A stretch of DNA of 64,000 nt. Origin: Sanderia malayensis (Eukaryota > Cnidaria > Scyphozoa > Semaeostomeae > Pelagiidae). The stretch spans positions 62,001-126,000 of the forward strand of contig RQOL01000505.1 in the NCBI GenBank assembly GCA_013076295.1, given 5' to 3'. A program made the translations under genes and the position numbers. The notes beneath the pieces are model-generated. The model did not search any database. It was given only the letters and a program-made list of their open reading frames with translations, and was not told the origin of the DNA. Numbering within the stretch: the first letter of the stretch is position 1; each line of letters starts with the position of its first letter. Below are positions 1 to 14,700 of the stretch, piece after piece.

Positions 1-590
1 TGACATTCATTCCCACAACTTATAAATGATTTGTCGTTAATACAGCTAAAGCTCACTGATTAAAATACGCCTTTTTTACTTGTTTTCCGTGATATTGACA
101 TTGATTCCCACAATTGACACATACGTCAACGTTAATACAGGTAAAACTGACAGACTGAAATACACTTTTTCTTAATTCTTTTCCGTTATATTGACATTCA
201 TTACCACGACGTATAAATGATTTGTCTTTAATACAGCTAAAACTGACCAATTGAAATACACCTTTTCTTGCTTTTTTAGTGATATTAATATTCATTCCCA
301 CAATTTTTACATGAATCCATTTTAAGACAGATAAAACTGACTGATTGGAATACACCATTTTTACTTTTTTTTGCGATATTTACATTCGTTACCACACTTT
401 GAACATAGATCCACGTTAATAAAGCTAAAACTGGCTGATTGAAATACACCTTTTTTACTTGTTTTCAGTGATATTAACTGTCATTCCCACAATTTAAACA
501 TGAATCCACTCCAATACAGCTAATACTGACTGATTGGAATACACCTCTTTTCTTGTTTTCAGTGATATAAACTTTCATTCTCACAATCTA
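1..590 (+). repeat. Higher-order block, duplicated at 6546-7138
   Basis: Base 1 corresponds to base 6546, and the order of subtypes is the same in both copies (two 96-bp pair-type monomers, then the GACAGATAAAACTGACTGATT type, then others). The offset drifts only from 6545 to 6547. Similarity ends where the two copies switch to different downstream monomers near the CACAATCTACA box. The block shows that duplications span about six monomers at a time. Confidence 0.85.
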
Positions 591-600
591 CATATGAATC

Positions 601-1660
601 CATGTTAATACAGCGAAAACTGACTGATTGAAATACAAAATTTTTTTTCTTTTCTGTGATTTTAACATTCATTCCCAAAATTTACACATGAATTCACGTC
701 AATACAGCTAAATCTTACTGATTGAAATGCACCTTTTTTACTTTTTTCCGTGATATTAACATTCGTTACCACACTTTACGCATGAATCCAGGTTAATACA
801 GCCAAAACTCACTGATTGAAATACACTATTTTTAGTTGTTTTTAATGATATTAACGTTCATTCTCACAATTTACACATGAATCCCCGTTAATACAGCTAT
901 ACAACACTGATTGAATTACAACTTGTTTGCTTCTTTTCCCTTATATTATCATTCATTCCCTCAAATTATATATCAATCCACGTTAATAAAGGGAAAACTT
1001 ACGGATTGAAACAAAACTTTTTTACTTCTTTTCAAAGATATTAGCATTCATTCCCACAATTTACACATGAATCAACGTTAATACATTTAAAACTGACTGA
1101 TTGAAATGCACCCTTTTTACTTGTTTTTAGTGATATTAACCTTCATAACCTCAATTTACACATGAATCCACGTTAATACAGCTATAAAATACTGATCGGA
1201 ATACAACTTTTTTACTTCTTTTCCGTCATATTAACATTCATTCCCACAATTTACACATAACTTCACGTTAATGCAGCTAACACTCACGGATTGACACAAA
1301 ACTTGTTTACTTCTTTTCCGCGATATTAACATTCATTCCCTCAATTTACACATGAAACCACGTTAATACAGCTATAAAGCACTGATTGAAATACAACTTT
1401 TATATTTCTATTCCGTTATATTAACATTCATTCCCACAATTTACATATGAATCCACGTTAATACAGCGAAAACTGACCGATTGAAATACAACACTTTTAC
1501 TTTTTTCGGTGATTTTAACATTCATTCCCACAATTTACACATGATTCCACGTTAATACAGCTATAAAACACTGATTGAAATACTCCTTTTTTACTTGTTT
1601 TCAGTGATATTAACCTTCATTATCAGAATTTACACATGATTTCACGTTAATACAGCTATT
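601..1660 (+). repeat. Higher-order block, recurring near 17.39 and 19.01 kb
   Basis: About eleven monomers in the same order recur from 17391 (offset 16790; this copy is partial) and from 19006 (offset 18405). The copy starting at 19006 runs up to 20063, where the ISL2EU-like transposon interrupts it, and the homologous sequence resumes at 22471. Bases 1653-1664 here are therefore the undisturbed version of the transposon target, reading CAGCTATTAAAC. Confidence 0.88.
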
Positions 1661-2290
1661 AAACACTGATTGAAATACACCTTTTTTATTTGTTTTCAGG
1701 GATATCAACTTTCGTTCCCATAATTTACCCATACGTCAACGTTAATACATGTAAAACTGACTGATTGAAATGCACCCTTATTACTTGTTTTTAATGATAT
1801 TAACCTTCATACCCTCAATTTACACACGAATCCAAGTTAATACAGCTATAAAATATTGATTGGAATACAACTTTTTTACTTCTTTTCCGTTATATTAACA
1901 TTCATTCCCAAAATGTAGACATAATTTCACGTTAATACAGCTAAAACTCACGGATTGAAACAAAACTTTTTTACTTCTTTTCCGCGATATTAACATTAAT
2001 TCCCACAATTTACACATGAAGCCACGTTAATACAGCTAAAGCTGACTGATTGAAATACATTCTTTTGTACTTGTTTTCCGTGATATTGACATTGATTCCC
2101 ACAATTTATACATGAATCCATGTTAAGACAAATAAAACTGACTGATTGGAATACACAATTTTTACTTTTTTTGTGATATTAACATTCGTTACCACAATTT
2201 GCACATGAATCCACGTTAATACAGATAAAGCCAACTGATTGAAAGACAACTTTTTTTTCTTTTCGGTGATTTTAACATTCATTCCCACAC
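1600..2290 (+). repeat. Higher-order block, duplicated at 8909-9600
   Basis: The monomer order matches at a near-constant offset of 7309, for example GATATCAACTTTCGTTCCCA at 1701 and 9010. Just downstream, the first copy contains a monomer with CAGCTCACACTGACTGATGG that is missing from the second copy, where the flanking monomers are joined directly. This is a one-monomer length change of the kind left by unequal exchange. Confidence 0.85.
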
Positions 2291-3819
2291 TTTACACATG
2301 AATCCATGTTAATACAGCTCACACTGACTGATGGAAATACACTTTTTTTACTTGTTTTCAGCGATATTAACCTTCATTCCCACAATTTACACATGATTTC
2401 ACATTAATACAGCTATAAAACACTGATTGAAATACACCTTTTTTACTTGTTTTCAGGCATATCTACTTTCGTTCCCTCAATTTACACATTAATGCACGTT
2501 AATACAGCTAAAAAATAGTCATTGAAATACACCTTTTTTACTTTCTCGCAGTGATATTGACATTCAGTCCCACAATTTGCCCACACGTCCACGTAAATAC
2601 AGGTAAAACTGACTGATTGAAATGCACACTTTTTACTTGTTTTAGTGATATTAACATTCATTCCAACAATCTACACATGAATCAGCGTTAATACGGCTAA
2701 AACTGACTGATTGAAGAACACATTTTTTACTTGTTTTCAGTGATATTAACTTTCATTCCCACAATTTACACATGATCCCACGTTAATACAGCTAAATCTG
2801 ACTGATTGAAATACACCGTTTTTACTTCTCTTCAGTGATATTAACATTCATTCCCACATTTTACACATAACTTCACGTTAATGCAGCTGAAACTCACGGA
2901 TTGAAACAAATTTTTTTTACTTCTTTTCTGCGATATTAACATTCATTCCCACAATTTACACATGAATCCACGTTAATACAGCTAAAACTGACTGATTGAA
3001 ATACACCTTTTTTACTTTTTTTCCGTGATATTGACATTGATTTCCACAATTTACTCATACGTCAACTTTAAAACAGGTGAGACTGACAGACTGAAATACA
3101 CTTTTTTTTACTTGTTCTCCGTGATATTGACGTTCATTACCACAACTTATAAATGATTTGTCTTTAATACAGCTAAGACTGACCGATTGAAATACCTCTT
3201 TTCTTACTTGGTTTCAGTGATTTTAGCATTCATTCCCAAAAACTTACACATGAATTTACGTCAATACCGCTAAAACATACTGATTGAAATGCACCTGTTT
3301 TACTTTTTTCCGTGATATTACCATTCGCTACCACAATTTACACATGAATCCACGTTAATACAGCTATAAAACACTGATTGAAATACAACTTTTTTACTTC
3401 TATTCTGCTATATTAACATTCATTCCCACAATTTACATATGAATCCACGTTAATACAGCGAAAACTGACTCAATGAAATACAACACTTTTACTTTTTTTC
3501 TGTGATTTTAACATTCATTCCCACAATTTACACATGATTCCACGTTAATACAGCTATAAAACACTGATTGAAATACACCTTTTTTACTTGTTTTCAGTGA
3601 TATCAACATTCATTCCCGCAATTTACACATTAATCCACGTTAGTACAGCTAAAAAATACTCATTGAAGTACACCTTTTTTACTTTCTCGCAGTGATACTG
3701 ACATTCAGTCCCACAATTTGCCCATACGTCCACGTAAATACAGGTAAAACTGACTGATTGAAATGCACTCTTTTTACTTTTTTAGTGATATTAACATTCA
3801 TTCCAACAATCTACACATG

Positions 3820-4790
3820 AATCCAAGTTAATGCAGCTATAAAATACTGATTGGAATACAACTTTTTTACTTCTTTTCCGTTACATTAACATTCATTTTC
3901 AAAATTTAGACATAACTTCACGTTAATACAGCTAAAACTCACGGATTGAAACAAAACATTTTTACTTCTTTTCCGCGATATTAACATTCTTTCCCACAAT
4001 TTACACATGAATCCACGTTAATACAGCTAAAGCTGACTGATTGAAATACCTCTTTTTGAACTTGTTTTCCGTGATATTGACATTGATTCCCACAATTTAT
4101 ACATGAATCCATGTTAAGACCAATAAAACTGACTGATTGGAATACACCATTTTTACTTTTTTTGTGATATTAACATTCGCTACGACAATTTGCACACGAA
4201 TCCACGTTAATACAGATAAAGCTGAGTGATTGAAATACAATTTTTTTTTTCTTTTCGGTGATTTTAACATTCATTCCAACAATCTACACAGGAATCCGTG
4301 TTAATACGGCTAAAGTTGACTGATTAAAATACACTTGTTTTACTTGTTTTCAGTGATATTAACTTTCATTCCCACAATTTACAGATGATTCCACGTTAAT
4401 ACAGCTAAAACTGACGGATTGAAATATACTTGATTTACTTCTTTTCAGTGATATTAACTTTCATTCCCACAATTTACAGATGATTCCACGTTAATATAGC
4501 TAAAACTGACGTATTGAAAAACACTTTTTTTACTTGTTTTCCATGATATTAACTTTCATTCCCACAATTTACACATGATTCCACGTTAATACAGCGAAAA
4601 CTGACTGATTGAAATACAACGTTTTTACTTCTTTTCCATTATATTAATAATCATTCCCACAATTTACACATATTTTCACGTTATTACAACTAAAACTCAC
4701 TGATTGAAGCAAAACGTTTTTACTTCTTTTCTGCGATACTAACATTCATTCCCACAATTTTCACATGAATCCACGTTAATACAGCTGAAA
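3820..4790 (+). repeat. Higher-order block, duplicated at 7144-8115
   Basis: About ten monomers recur at a constant 3324-bp offset with no indels. Rare private variants are shared, such as CTTTTTGAACTTGTTTTCC, GACCAATAAAACTGAC and TTCGCTACGACAATTTG, so the duplication is recent relative to divergence between subtypes. The copies separate where the first continues with a CAGCTGAAACTGACTG monomer and the second with a CAGCTAAAAAAAACTTATTG monomer. Confidence 0.9.
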
Positions 4791-4799
4791 CTGACTGAT

Positions 4800-5215
4800 T
4801 GAAATACACCTTTTTTACTTGTTTTCCGTGATATTGACATTGATTTCCACAATTTACTCATACGTCAACTTTAAAACAGGTAAAACTGACAGACTGAAAT
4901 ATACTTTTTTTTACTTGTTCTCCGTGATATTGACGTTCATTACCACAGCTTATAAATGATTTGTCTTTAATACAGCTAAGACTGACCGATTGAAATACCC
5001 CTTTTCTTACTTGTTTTCAGTGATTTTAGCATTCATTCCCAAAAACTTACACATGAATTTACGTCAATACCGCTAAAACATACTGATTGAAATGCACCTG
5101 TTTTACTTTTTGCCGTGATATTACCATTCGCTACCACAATTTACACATGAATCCACGTTAATACAGCTATAAAACACTAATTGAAATACAACTTTTTTAC
5201 TTGTTTTCAGTGATA
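4800..5215 (+). repeat. Higher-order block, duplicated at 8503-8918
   Basis: Four to five monomers are repeated at a 3703-bp offset, including the shared private forms CTTTAAAACAGGTAAAACTG and CATTACCACAGCTTATAAATG. The offset differs from that of the preceding block by about four monomers (379 bp), so extra monomers were inserted between the two duplicated tracts in the downstream copy (8115-8503). Confidence 0.85.
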
Positions 5216-8200
5216 TCAACTTTCATTCCCACAATTTACACATTAATCCACGTTAGTACAGCTAAAAAATACTCATTGAAGTACACCTTTTTTAATTTCT
5301 CGCAGTGATACTGACATTCAGTCCCACAATTTGCCCATACGTCCACGTAAATACAGGTAAAACTGACTGATTGAAATGCACTCTTTTTACTTGTTTTAGT
5401 GATATTAACATTCATTCCAACAATCTGCACATGAATCCAAGTTAATACAGCTATAAAATACTGATTGGAATACAACTTTTTTACTTCTTTTCCGTTATAT
5501 TAACATTCATTCCCAAAATTTAGACATAACTTCACGTTAATACAGCTAAAACTCACGGATTGAAATGCACCTTTTTTACTTTTTTCCGTCATATTAACAT
5601 TCGTTACCACAATTTACGCATGAATCCAGGTTAATACAGCCAAAACTCACTGATTGAAATACACTATTTTTAGTTGTTTTTAATGATATTAACGTTCATT
5701 CCCACAATTTACACATGAATCCACGTTAATACAGCTAAAGCTGACTGATTGAAATACATCTTTTTGTACTTGTTTTCCGTGATATTGACATTGATTCCCA
5801 CAATTTATACATGAATCCATGTTAAGACAAATAAAACTGACTGATTGAAATACAACGTTTTTACTTGTTTTTCATGATATTAATAATCATTCCCACAATT
5901 TACACATGTTTTCACGTTATTACAATTAAAACTCACTGATTGAAACAAAACGTTTTTACTTCTTTTCTGCGATATTAACATTCATTCCCACAATTTTCAC
6001 ATGAATCCACGTTAATACAGCAAAAAAAAACTCATTGAAATACACCTTTCTTACTTTTGCGCAGTGATATTGACATTCAGTCCCAAAATTGGCCCATACG
6101 TCCACGTAAATACAGGTAAAACTTACTGATTGAAATGCACTCTTTTTACTTGGTTTAGTGATATTAACATTCATTCCAACAACCTACACAGGAATCCGCG
6201 TTAATACGGCTAAAACTGACTTATTAAAATACACTTGTTTTACTCGTTTTCAGTGATATTAACTTTCATTCCCACAATTTACAGATGATTCCACGTTAAT
6301 ACAGCTAAAACTGACGGATTGAAATATACTTGTTTTACTTCTTTTCAGTGATATTAACTTTCATTCCCACAATTTACACATGAATCCACGTTAATACAGC
6401 TAAACCTGACTGATTGCAATACACCTTTTTTACTTACTTTCCGTGATATTGACATTGATTCCCACAATTGACACATACGTCAACGTTAATACAGGTAAAA
6501 CTGACAGACTGAAATACACCTTTTTTTAATTTTTTTTCGTGATATTGACATTCATTCCCACAACTTATAAATGATTTGTCGTTAATACAGCTAAAGCTCA
6601 CTGATTAAAATACGCCTTTTTTTACTTGTTTTCCGTGATATTGACATTGATTCCCACAATTGACACATACGTCAACGTTAATACAGGTAAAACTGACAGA
6701 CTGAAATACACCTTTTCTTAATTCTTTTCCGTGATATTGACATTCATTACCACGACGTATAAATGATTTGTCTTTAATACAGCTAAAACTGACCAATTGA
6801 AATACACCTTTTCTTACTTTTTTCAGTGATATTAATATTCATTCCCACAATTTTTACATGAATCCATTTTATAACAGATAAAACTGACTGATTGGAATAC
6901 ACCATTTTTACTTTTTTTTGCGATATTTACATTCGTTACCACAATTTGAACATGGATCCACGTTAATAAAGCTAAAACTGGCTGATTGAAATACACCTTT
7001 TTTACTTGTTTTCAGTGATATTAACTGTCATTCCCACAATTTAAATATGAATCCACTTCAATACAGCTAATACTGACTGATTGGAATACACCTCTTTTCT
7101 TGTTTTCAGTGATGTAAACTTTCATTCTCACAATCTACACATGAATCCAAGTTAATGCAGCTATAAAATACTGATTGGAATACAACTTTTTTACTTCTTT
7201 TCCGTTACATTAACATTCATTTTCAAAATTTAGACATAACTTCACGTTAATACAGCTAAAACTCACGGATTGAAACAAAACATTTTTACTTCTTTTCCGC
7301 GATATTAACATTCTTTCCCACAATTTACACATGAATCCACGTTAATACAGCTAAAGCTGACTGATTGAAATACCTCTTTTTGAACTTGTTTTCCGTGATA
7401 TTGACATTGATTCCCACAATTTATACATGAATCCATGTTAAGACCAATAAAACTGACTGATTGGAATACACCATTTTTACTTTTTTTGTGATATTAACAT
7501 TCGCTACGACAATTTGCACACGAATCCACGTTAATACAGATAAAGCTGAGTGATTGAAATACAATTTTTTTTTTCTTTTCGGTGATTTTAACATTCATTC
7601 CAACAATCTACACAGGAATCCGTGTTAATACGGCTAAAGTTGACTGATTAAAATACACTTGTTTTACTTGTTTTCAGTGATATTAACTTTCATTCCCACA
7701 ATTTACAGATGATTCCACGTTAATACAGCTAAAACTGACGGATTGAAATATACTTGATTTACTTCTTTTCAGTGATATTAACTTTCATTCCCACAATTTA
7801 CAGATGATTCCACGTTAATATAGCTAAAACTGACGTATTGAAAAACACTTTTTTTACTTGTTTTCCATGATATTAACTTTCATTCCCACAATTTACACAT
7901 GATTCCACGTTAATACAGCGAAAACTGACTGATTGAAATACAACGTTTTTACTTCTTTTCCATTATATTAATAATCATTCCCACAATTTACACATATTTT
8001 CACGTTATTACAACTAAAACTCACTGATTGAAGCAAAACGTTTTTACTTCTTTTCTGCGATACTAACATTCATTCCCACAATTTTCACATGAATCCACGT
8101 TAATACAGCTAAAAAAAACTTATTGAAATACACCTTTTTTACTTTTTCGCAGTGATATTGACATTCATTCCCATAATTTACCCATACGTCAACGTTAATA

Positions 8201-10149
8201 CATGTAAAACTGACTGATTAAACGGAACCCTTTTTACTTGCTTTTAGTGATATTAACCTTCATACCCTCAATTTACACATGAATCCACGTTAATACAGCT
8301 ATAAAATACTGCCTGGAATACAACTTTTTAGTTCTTTTCCGTTATATTAACATTAATTCCCATAATTTACACATACCTTCACTTTAATACAGCTAAAACT
8401 CACGGATTGAAACAAAACGTTTTTACTTCTTTTCCGCGATATTCACATTCATTCCCACAATTTACACTTGAATCCACGTTAATAAAGCTGAAACTGACTG
8501 ATTGAAATACACCTTTTTTACTTGTTTTCCGTGATATTGACATTGATTTCCACAATTTACTCATACGTCAACTTTAAAACAGGTAAAACTGACAGACTGA
8601 AATATACTTTTTTTTACTTGTTCTCCGTGATATTGACGTTCATTACCACAGCTTATAAATGATTTGTCTTTAATACAGCTAAGACTGACCGATTGAAATA
8701 CCCCTTTTCTTACTTGTTTTCAGTGATTTTAGCATTCATTCCCAAAAACTTACACATGAATTTACGTCAATACCGCTAAAACATACTGATTGAAATGCAC
8801 CTGTTTTACTTTTTGCCGTGATATTACCATTCGCTACCACAATTTACACATGAATCCACGTTAATACAGCTATAAAACACTAATTGAAATACAACTTTTT
8901 TACTTGTTTTCAGTGATATCAACCTTCATTATCAAAATTTACACATGATTTCACGTTAATACAGCTATTAAACACTGATTGAAATACACCTTTTTTACTT
9001 GTTTTCAGGGATATCAACTTTCGTTCCCATAATTTACCCATACGTCAACGTTAATACATGTAAAACTGACTGATTGAAATGCACCCTTATTACTTGTTTT
9101 TAATGATATTAACCTTCATACCCTCAATTTACACACGAATCCAAGTTAATACAGCTATAAAATATTGATTGGAATACAACTTTTTTACTTCTTTTCCGTT
9201 ATATTAACATTCATTCCAAAATGTAGACATAACTTCACGTTAATACAGCTAAAACTCACGGATTGAAACAAAACTTTTTTACTTCTTTTCCGCGATATTA
9301 ACATTAATTCCCACAATTTACACATGAAGCCACGTTAATACAGCTAAAGCTGACTGATTGAAATACATTCTTTTGTACTTGTTTTCCGTGATATTGACAT
9401 TGATTCCCACAATTTATACATGAATCCATGTTAAGACAAATAAAACTGACTGATTGGAATACACAATTTTTACTTTTTTTGTGATATTAACATTCGTTAC
9501 CACAATTTGCACATGAATCCACGTTAATACAGATAAAGCCGACTGATTGAAAGACAACTTTTTTTTTCTTTTCGGTGATTTTAACATTCATTCCCACAAT
9601 TTACACATGATTTCACATTAATACAGCTATAAAACACTGATTGAAATACACCTTTTTTACTTGTTTTCAGGCATATCTACTTTCGTTCCCTCAATTTACA
9701 CATTATTGCACGTTAATACAGCTAAAAAATAGTCATTGAAATACACCTTTTTTACTTTCTCGCAGTGATATTGACATTCAGTCCCACAATTTGCCCACAC
9801 GTCCACGTAAATACAGGTAAAACTGACTGATTGAAATGCACTCTTTTTACTTGTTTTAGTGATATTAACATTCATTCCAACAATCTACACATGAATCAGC
9901 GTTAATACGGCTAAAACTGACTGATTGAAGAACACATTTTTTACTTGTTTTCAGTAATATTAACTTTCATTCCCACAATTTACACATGATCCCACGTTAA
10001 TACAGCTAAATCTGACTGATTGAATTACACCGTTTTTACTTCTCTTCAGTGATATTAACATTCATTCCCACATTTTACACATAACTTCACGTTAATGCAG
10101 CTGAAACTCACGGATTGAAACAAAATTTTTTTACTTCTTTTCTGCGATA

Positions 10150-11750
10150 TTAACATTCATTCCCACAATTTACACATGAATCCACGTTAATACAGCTAAA
10201 TCTGACTGATTGAAATACACCGTTTTTACTTCTCTTCAGTGATATTAACCTTCATTCCCACAATTTACACATGAATCCACGTTAATACAGCTATAAAACA
10301 CTGATTGAATTACAACTTTTTTACTTCTTTTCCGTTATATTAACATTCATTCCCACAATTTACATACGAATCCACGTTAATACAGCGAAAACTGACTGAT
10401 TGAAATACAATTTTTTTACTTCCTTTCCATTATTTTAATCATCATTCCCACAATTTACACATAACTTCACTTTAATACAGCTAAAGCTCACGAATTGAAG
10501 CAAAACGTTTTTACTTCTTTTCCGCGATATTCACATTCATTCCCACAATTTACACATGAATCCACGTTAATACAGCTAAACCTGACTGATTGAAATACAA
10601 AATTTTTTTTCTTTTCTGTGATTTTAACATTCATTCCCAAAATTTACACATGAATCCACGTTAATACAGCTAAAAAAAACTCATTGAAATACCCCTTTTT
10701 TACTTTTTCGCAGTGATATTGACATTCATTCCCATAATTTACCCATACGTCAACGTTAATACATGTAAAACTGACTGATTGAATGGCACCCTTTTTACTT
10801 GTTTTTAGTGATATTAACCTTCATACCCTCAATTTACACATGAATCCACGTTAATACAGCTGTAAAATACTGACTGGAATACAACTTTTTTAGTTCTTTT
10901 CCGTTATATTAACATTCATTCCCACAATTTACACATAACTTCACTTTAATACAGCCAGAACTCACGGATTGAAACAAAACGTTTTTACTTCTTTTCCGCG
11001 ATATTCACATTCATTCCCACAATTTACACATGAATCCACGTTAATACAGCTAAACCTGACTGATTGTAATACACCTTTTTTACTTACTTTCCGTGATATC
11101 GACATTGATTCCCACAATTGACACATACGTCAACGTCAATACAGGTAAAACTGACAGACTGAAATACACCTTTTTTTAATTTTTTTCCGTGATATTGACA
11201 TTCATTCCCACAACTTATAAATGATTTGTCGTTAATACAGCTAAAGCTCACTGATTGAAATACGCCTTTTTTTACTTGTTTTCCGTGATATTGACATTGA
11301 TTCCCACAATTGACACATACGTCAACGTTAATACAGGTAAAACTGACAGACTGAAATACACCTTTTCTTAATTCTTTTCCGTGATATTGACATTCATTAC
11401 CACAACGTATAAATGATTTGTCTTTAATACAGCTAAAACTGACCAATTGAAATACACCTTTTCTTACTTTTTTTCAGTGATATTAATATTCATTCCCACA
11501 ATTTTTACATGAATCCATTTTAAGACAGATAAAACTGACTGATTGGAATACACCATTTTTAATTTTTTTTGCGATATTTACATTCGTTACCACAATTTGA
11601 ACATGGATCCACGTTAATAGAGCTAAGACTGGCTGATTGAAATACACCTTTTTTACTTGTTTTCAGTGATATTAATTGTCATTCCCACAATTTAAACATG
11701 AATCCACTTCAATACAGCTAATACTGACTGATTGGAATACACCTCTTTTC
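10150..11750 (+). repeat. Higher-order block, duplicated at about 14130-15830
   Basis: A long ordered run of about seventeen monomers recurs. The offset is about 3970 at the left end and 4071 at the right end; the difference is one additional monomer at about 14580-14680 in the downstream copy. Both copies contain the four-monomer run of 96-bp units that keeps a minus-strand frame open for 120 codons (11084-11446 and 15155-15517). Confidence 0.88.
11084..11446 (-). repeat. In-phase run of 96-bp paired monomers
   Basis: Four consecutive monomers of two alternating types, each 96 bp, so the frame is preserved. The minus strand is open for 120 codons and encodes a 32-residue repeat with two alternating forms, one around CIKDKSFIRCGNECQYHGK and one around CINVDVCVNCGNQCQYHGK. 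The same run occurs at 15155-15517, and shorter versions occur at 53, 6605, 16751, 18366, 26517, 28127, 33770, 35246, 39315, 58622, 59562, 60702 and 62240. I call this satellite, not a gene: the frame closes as soon as a 95-bp monomer follows, there is no promoter or domain support, and the copies are not independent. A relic of a coding origin is possible but unproven. Confidence 0.8.
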
Positions 11751-14700
11751 TTGTTTTCAGTGATGTTAACTTTCATTCCCACAATTTACACATGATCCCA
11801 CGTTAATACAGCTAAATCTGACTGATTGAAATACACCGTTTTTACTTCTCTGCAGTGATATCAACATTCATTCCCACATTTTACACATAACATCACGTTA
11901 ATGCAGCTGAAACTCACGGATTGAAACAAAATTTTTTTACTTCTTTTCTGCGATATTAACATTCATTCCCACAATTTACACATGAATCCACGTTAATACA
12001 GCTAAAACTGACTGTTTGAAATACACCTTTTTTACTTGTTTTCCGTGATATTGACATTGATTCCCACAATTTATACATGAATCCATGTTAAGACAAATAA
12101 AACTGACTGATTGGAATACACCATTTTTACTTTTTTGTGATATTAACATTCGTTACCACAATTTGCACATGAATCCACGTTAATACAGATAAAGCCGACT
12201 GATTGAAAGACAACTTTTTTTTTCTTTTCGGTGATTTTAACATTCATTCCCACAATTTACACATGAATCCATGTTAATACAGCTAAAACTGACTGTTTGA
12301 AATACGCCTTTTTTTACTTGTTTTCCGTGATATTGACATTGATTCCCACAATTGACACATACGTCAACGTTAATACAGGTAAAACTGACAGACTGAAATA
12401 CACCTTTTCTTAATTCTTTTCCGTGATATTGACATTCATTACCACAACGTATAAATGATTTGTCTTTAATACAGCTAAAACTGACCCATTGAAATACACC
12501 TTTTCTTACTTTTTTTCAGTGATATTAATATTCATTCCCACAATTTTTACATGAATCCATTTTAAGACAGATAAAACTGACTGATTGGAATACAACATTT
12601 TTACTTTTTTTGTGATATTAACATTCGTTACCACAATTTGCACATGAATCCACGTTAATACAGATAAAGCCGACTGATTGAAAGACAACTTTTTTTTTCT
12701 TTTCGTTGATTTTAACATTCATTCCCACAATTTACACATGAATCCATGTTAATACAGCTCACACTGACTGATGGAAATACACTTTTTTTACTTGTTTTCA
12801 GTGATGTTAACTTTCATTCCCACAATTTACACATGATCCCACGTTAATACAGCTAAATCTGACTGATTGAAATACACCGTTTTTACTTCTCTGCATTGAT
12901 ATCAACATTCATTCCCACATTTTACACATAACTTCACGTTAATGCAGCTGAAACTCACGGATTGAAACAAAATTTTTTTACTTCTTTTCTGCGATATTAA
13001 CATTCATTCCCACAATTTACACATGAATCCACGTTAATACAGCTAAAACTGACTGTTTGAAATACACCTTTTTTTACTTGTTCTCCGTGATATTGACGTT
13101 CATTACCACAACTTATAAATGATTTGTCTTTAATACAGCTAAAGCTGTCTGATTGAAATACACCTTTTTTTACTTTCAGCGATATTAACCTTCATTATCA
13201 GAATTTACACAATATTTCACGTTAATACAGCTATTAAACACTGATTGGAATACACCATTTTTACTTTTTTGTGATATTAACATTCGTTACCACAATTTGC
13301 ACATGAATCCACGTTAATACAGATAAAGCCGACTGATTGAAAGACAACTTTTTTTCTTTTCGGTGATTTTAACATTCATTCCCACAATTTACACATGAAT
13401 CAATGTTAATACAGCTCACACTGACTGATGGAAATACACTTTTTTTACTTTTTTTCAGCGATATTAACCTTCATTCCCACAATTTACACATGATTTCACA
13501 TTAATACAGCTATAAAACACTGATTGAAATACACCTTTTTTACTTGTTTTCAGGGATATATACTTTCGTTCCCTCAATTTACACATTAATCCACGTTAAT
13601 ACAGCTAAAAAATACTCATTGAAATACACCTTTTTTACTTTCTCGCAGTGATATTGACATTCAGTCCCACAATTTGCCGACACGTCCACGTAAATACATG
13701 TAAAACCGACTGATTGAAATGCACTCTTTTTACTTGTTTTAGTGATATTAACATTCATTCCAACAATCTACACATGAATCAGCGTTAATACGGCTAAAAC
13801 TGACTGATTAAAATGCACTTGTTTTACTTGCTTTCAATGATAGTAGCTTTCATTTCCACAATTGACAGATTATTCCGCGTTAATAGAGCTAAAACTGACG
13901 GATTGAAATATACTTCTTTTACTTGTTTTCAGTGATATTAACTTTCATTCCCACAATTTACACATGATCCCACGTTAATACAGCTAAATCTGACTGATTG
14001 AAATACACCGTTTTTACTTCTCTTCAGTGATATTAACATTCATTCCCACATTTTACACATAACTTCACGTTAATCCAGCTGAAACTCACGGATTGAAACA
14101 AAATTTTTTTACTTCTTTTCTGCGATATTAACATTCATTCCCACAATTTACACATGAATCCACGTTAATACAGCTAAATCTGACTGATTGAAATACACCG
14201 TTCTTACTTCTCTTCAGTGATATTAACCTTCATTCCCACAATTTACACATGAATCCACGTTAATACAGCTATAAAACACTGATTGAATTACAACTTTTTT
14301 ACTTCTTTTCCGTTATATTAACATTCATTCCCACAATTTACATACGAATCCACGCTAATACAGCGAAAACTGACTGATTGAAATACAATTTTTTTACTTC
14401 CTTTCCATTATTTTAATCATCATTCCCACAATTTACACATAACTTCACTTTAATACAGCTAAAACTCACGAATTGAAGCAAAACGTTTTTACTTCTTTTC
14501 CGCGATATTCACATTCATTCCCACAATTTACACATGAATCCACGTTAATACAGCTAAACCTGACTGATTGCAATACACCTTTTTTCTTGTTTTCAGTGAT
14601 ATAAACTTTCATTCCCACAATTTACATATGAATCCATGTTCATACAGCGAAAACTGACTGATTGAAATACAAAATTTTTTTTCTTTTCTGTGATTTTAAC

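Noticed and set aside
53..358. Minus-strand open frames of 60-120 codons throughout the satellite as genes
   Set aside because: They follow monomer phase, end wherever a 95-bp unit appears, lack promoters or recognised domains, and are paralogous copies of one another.
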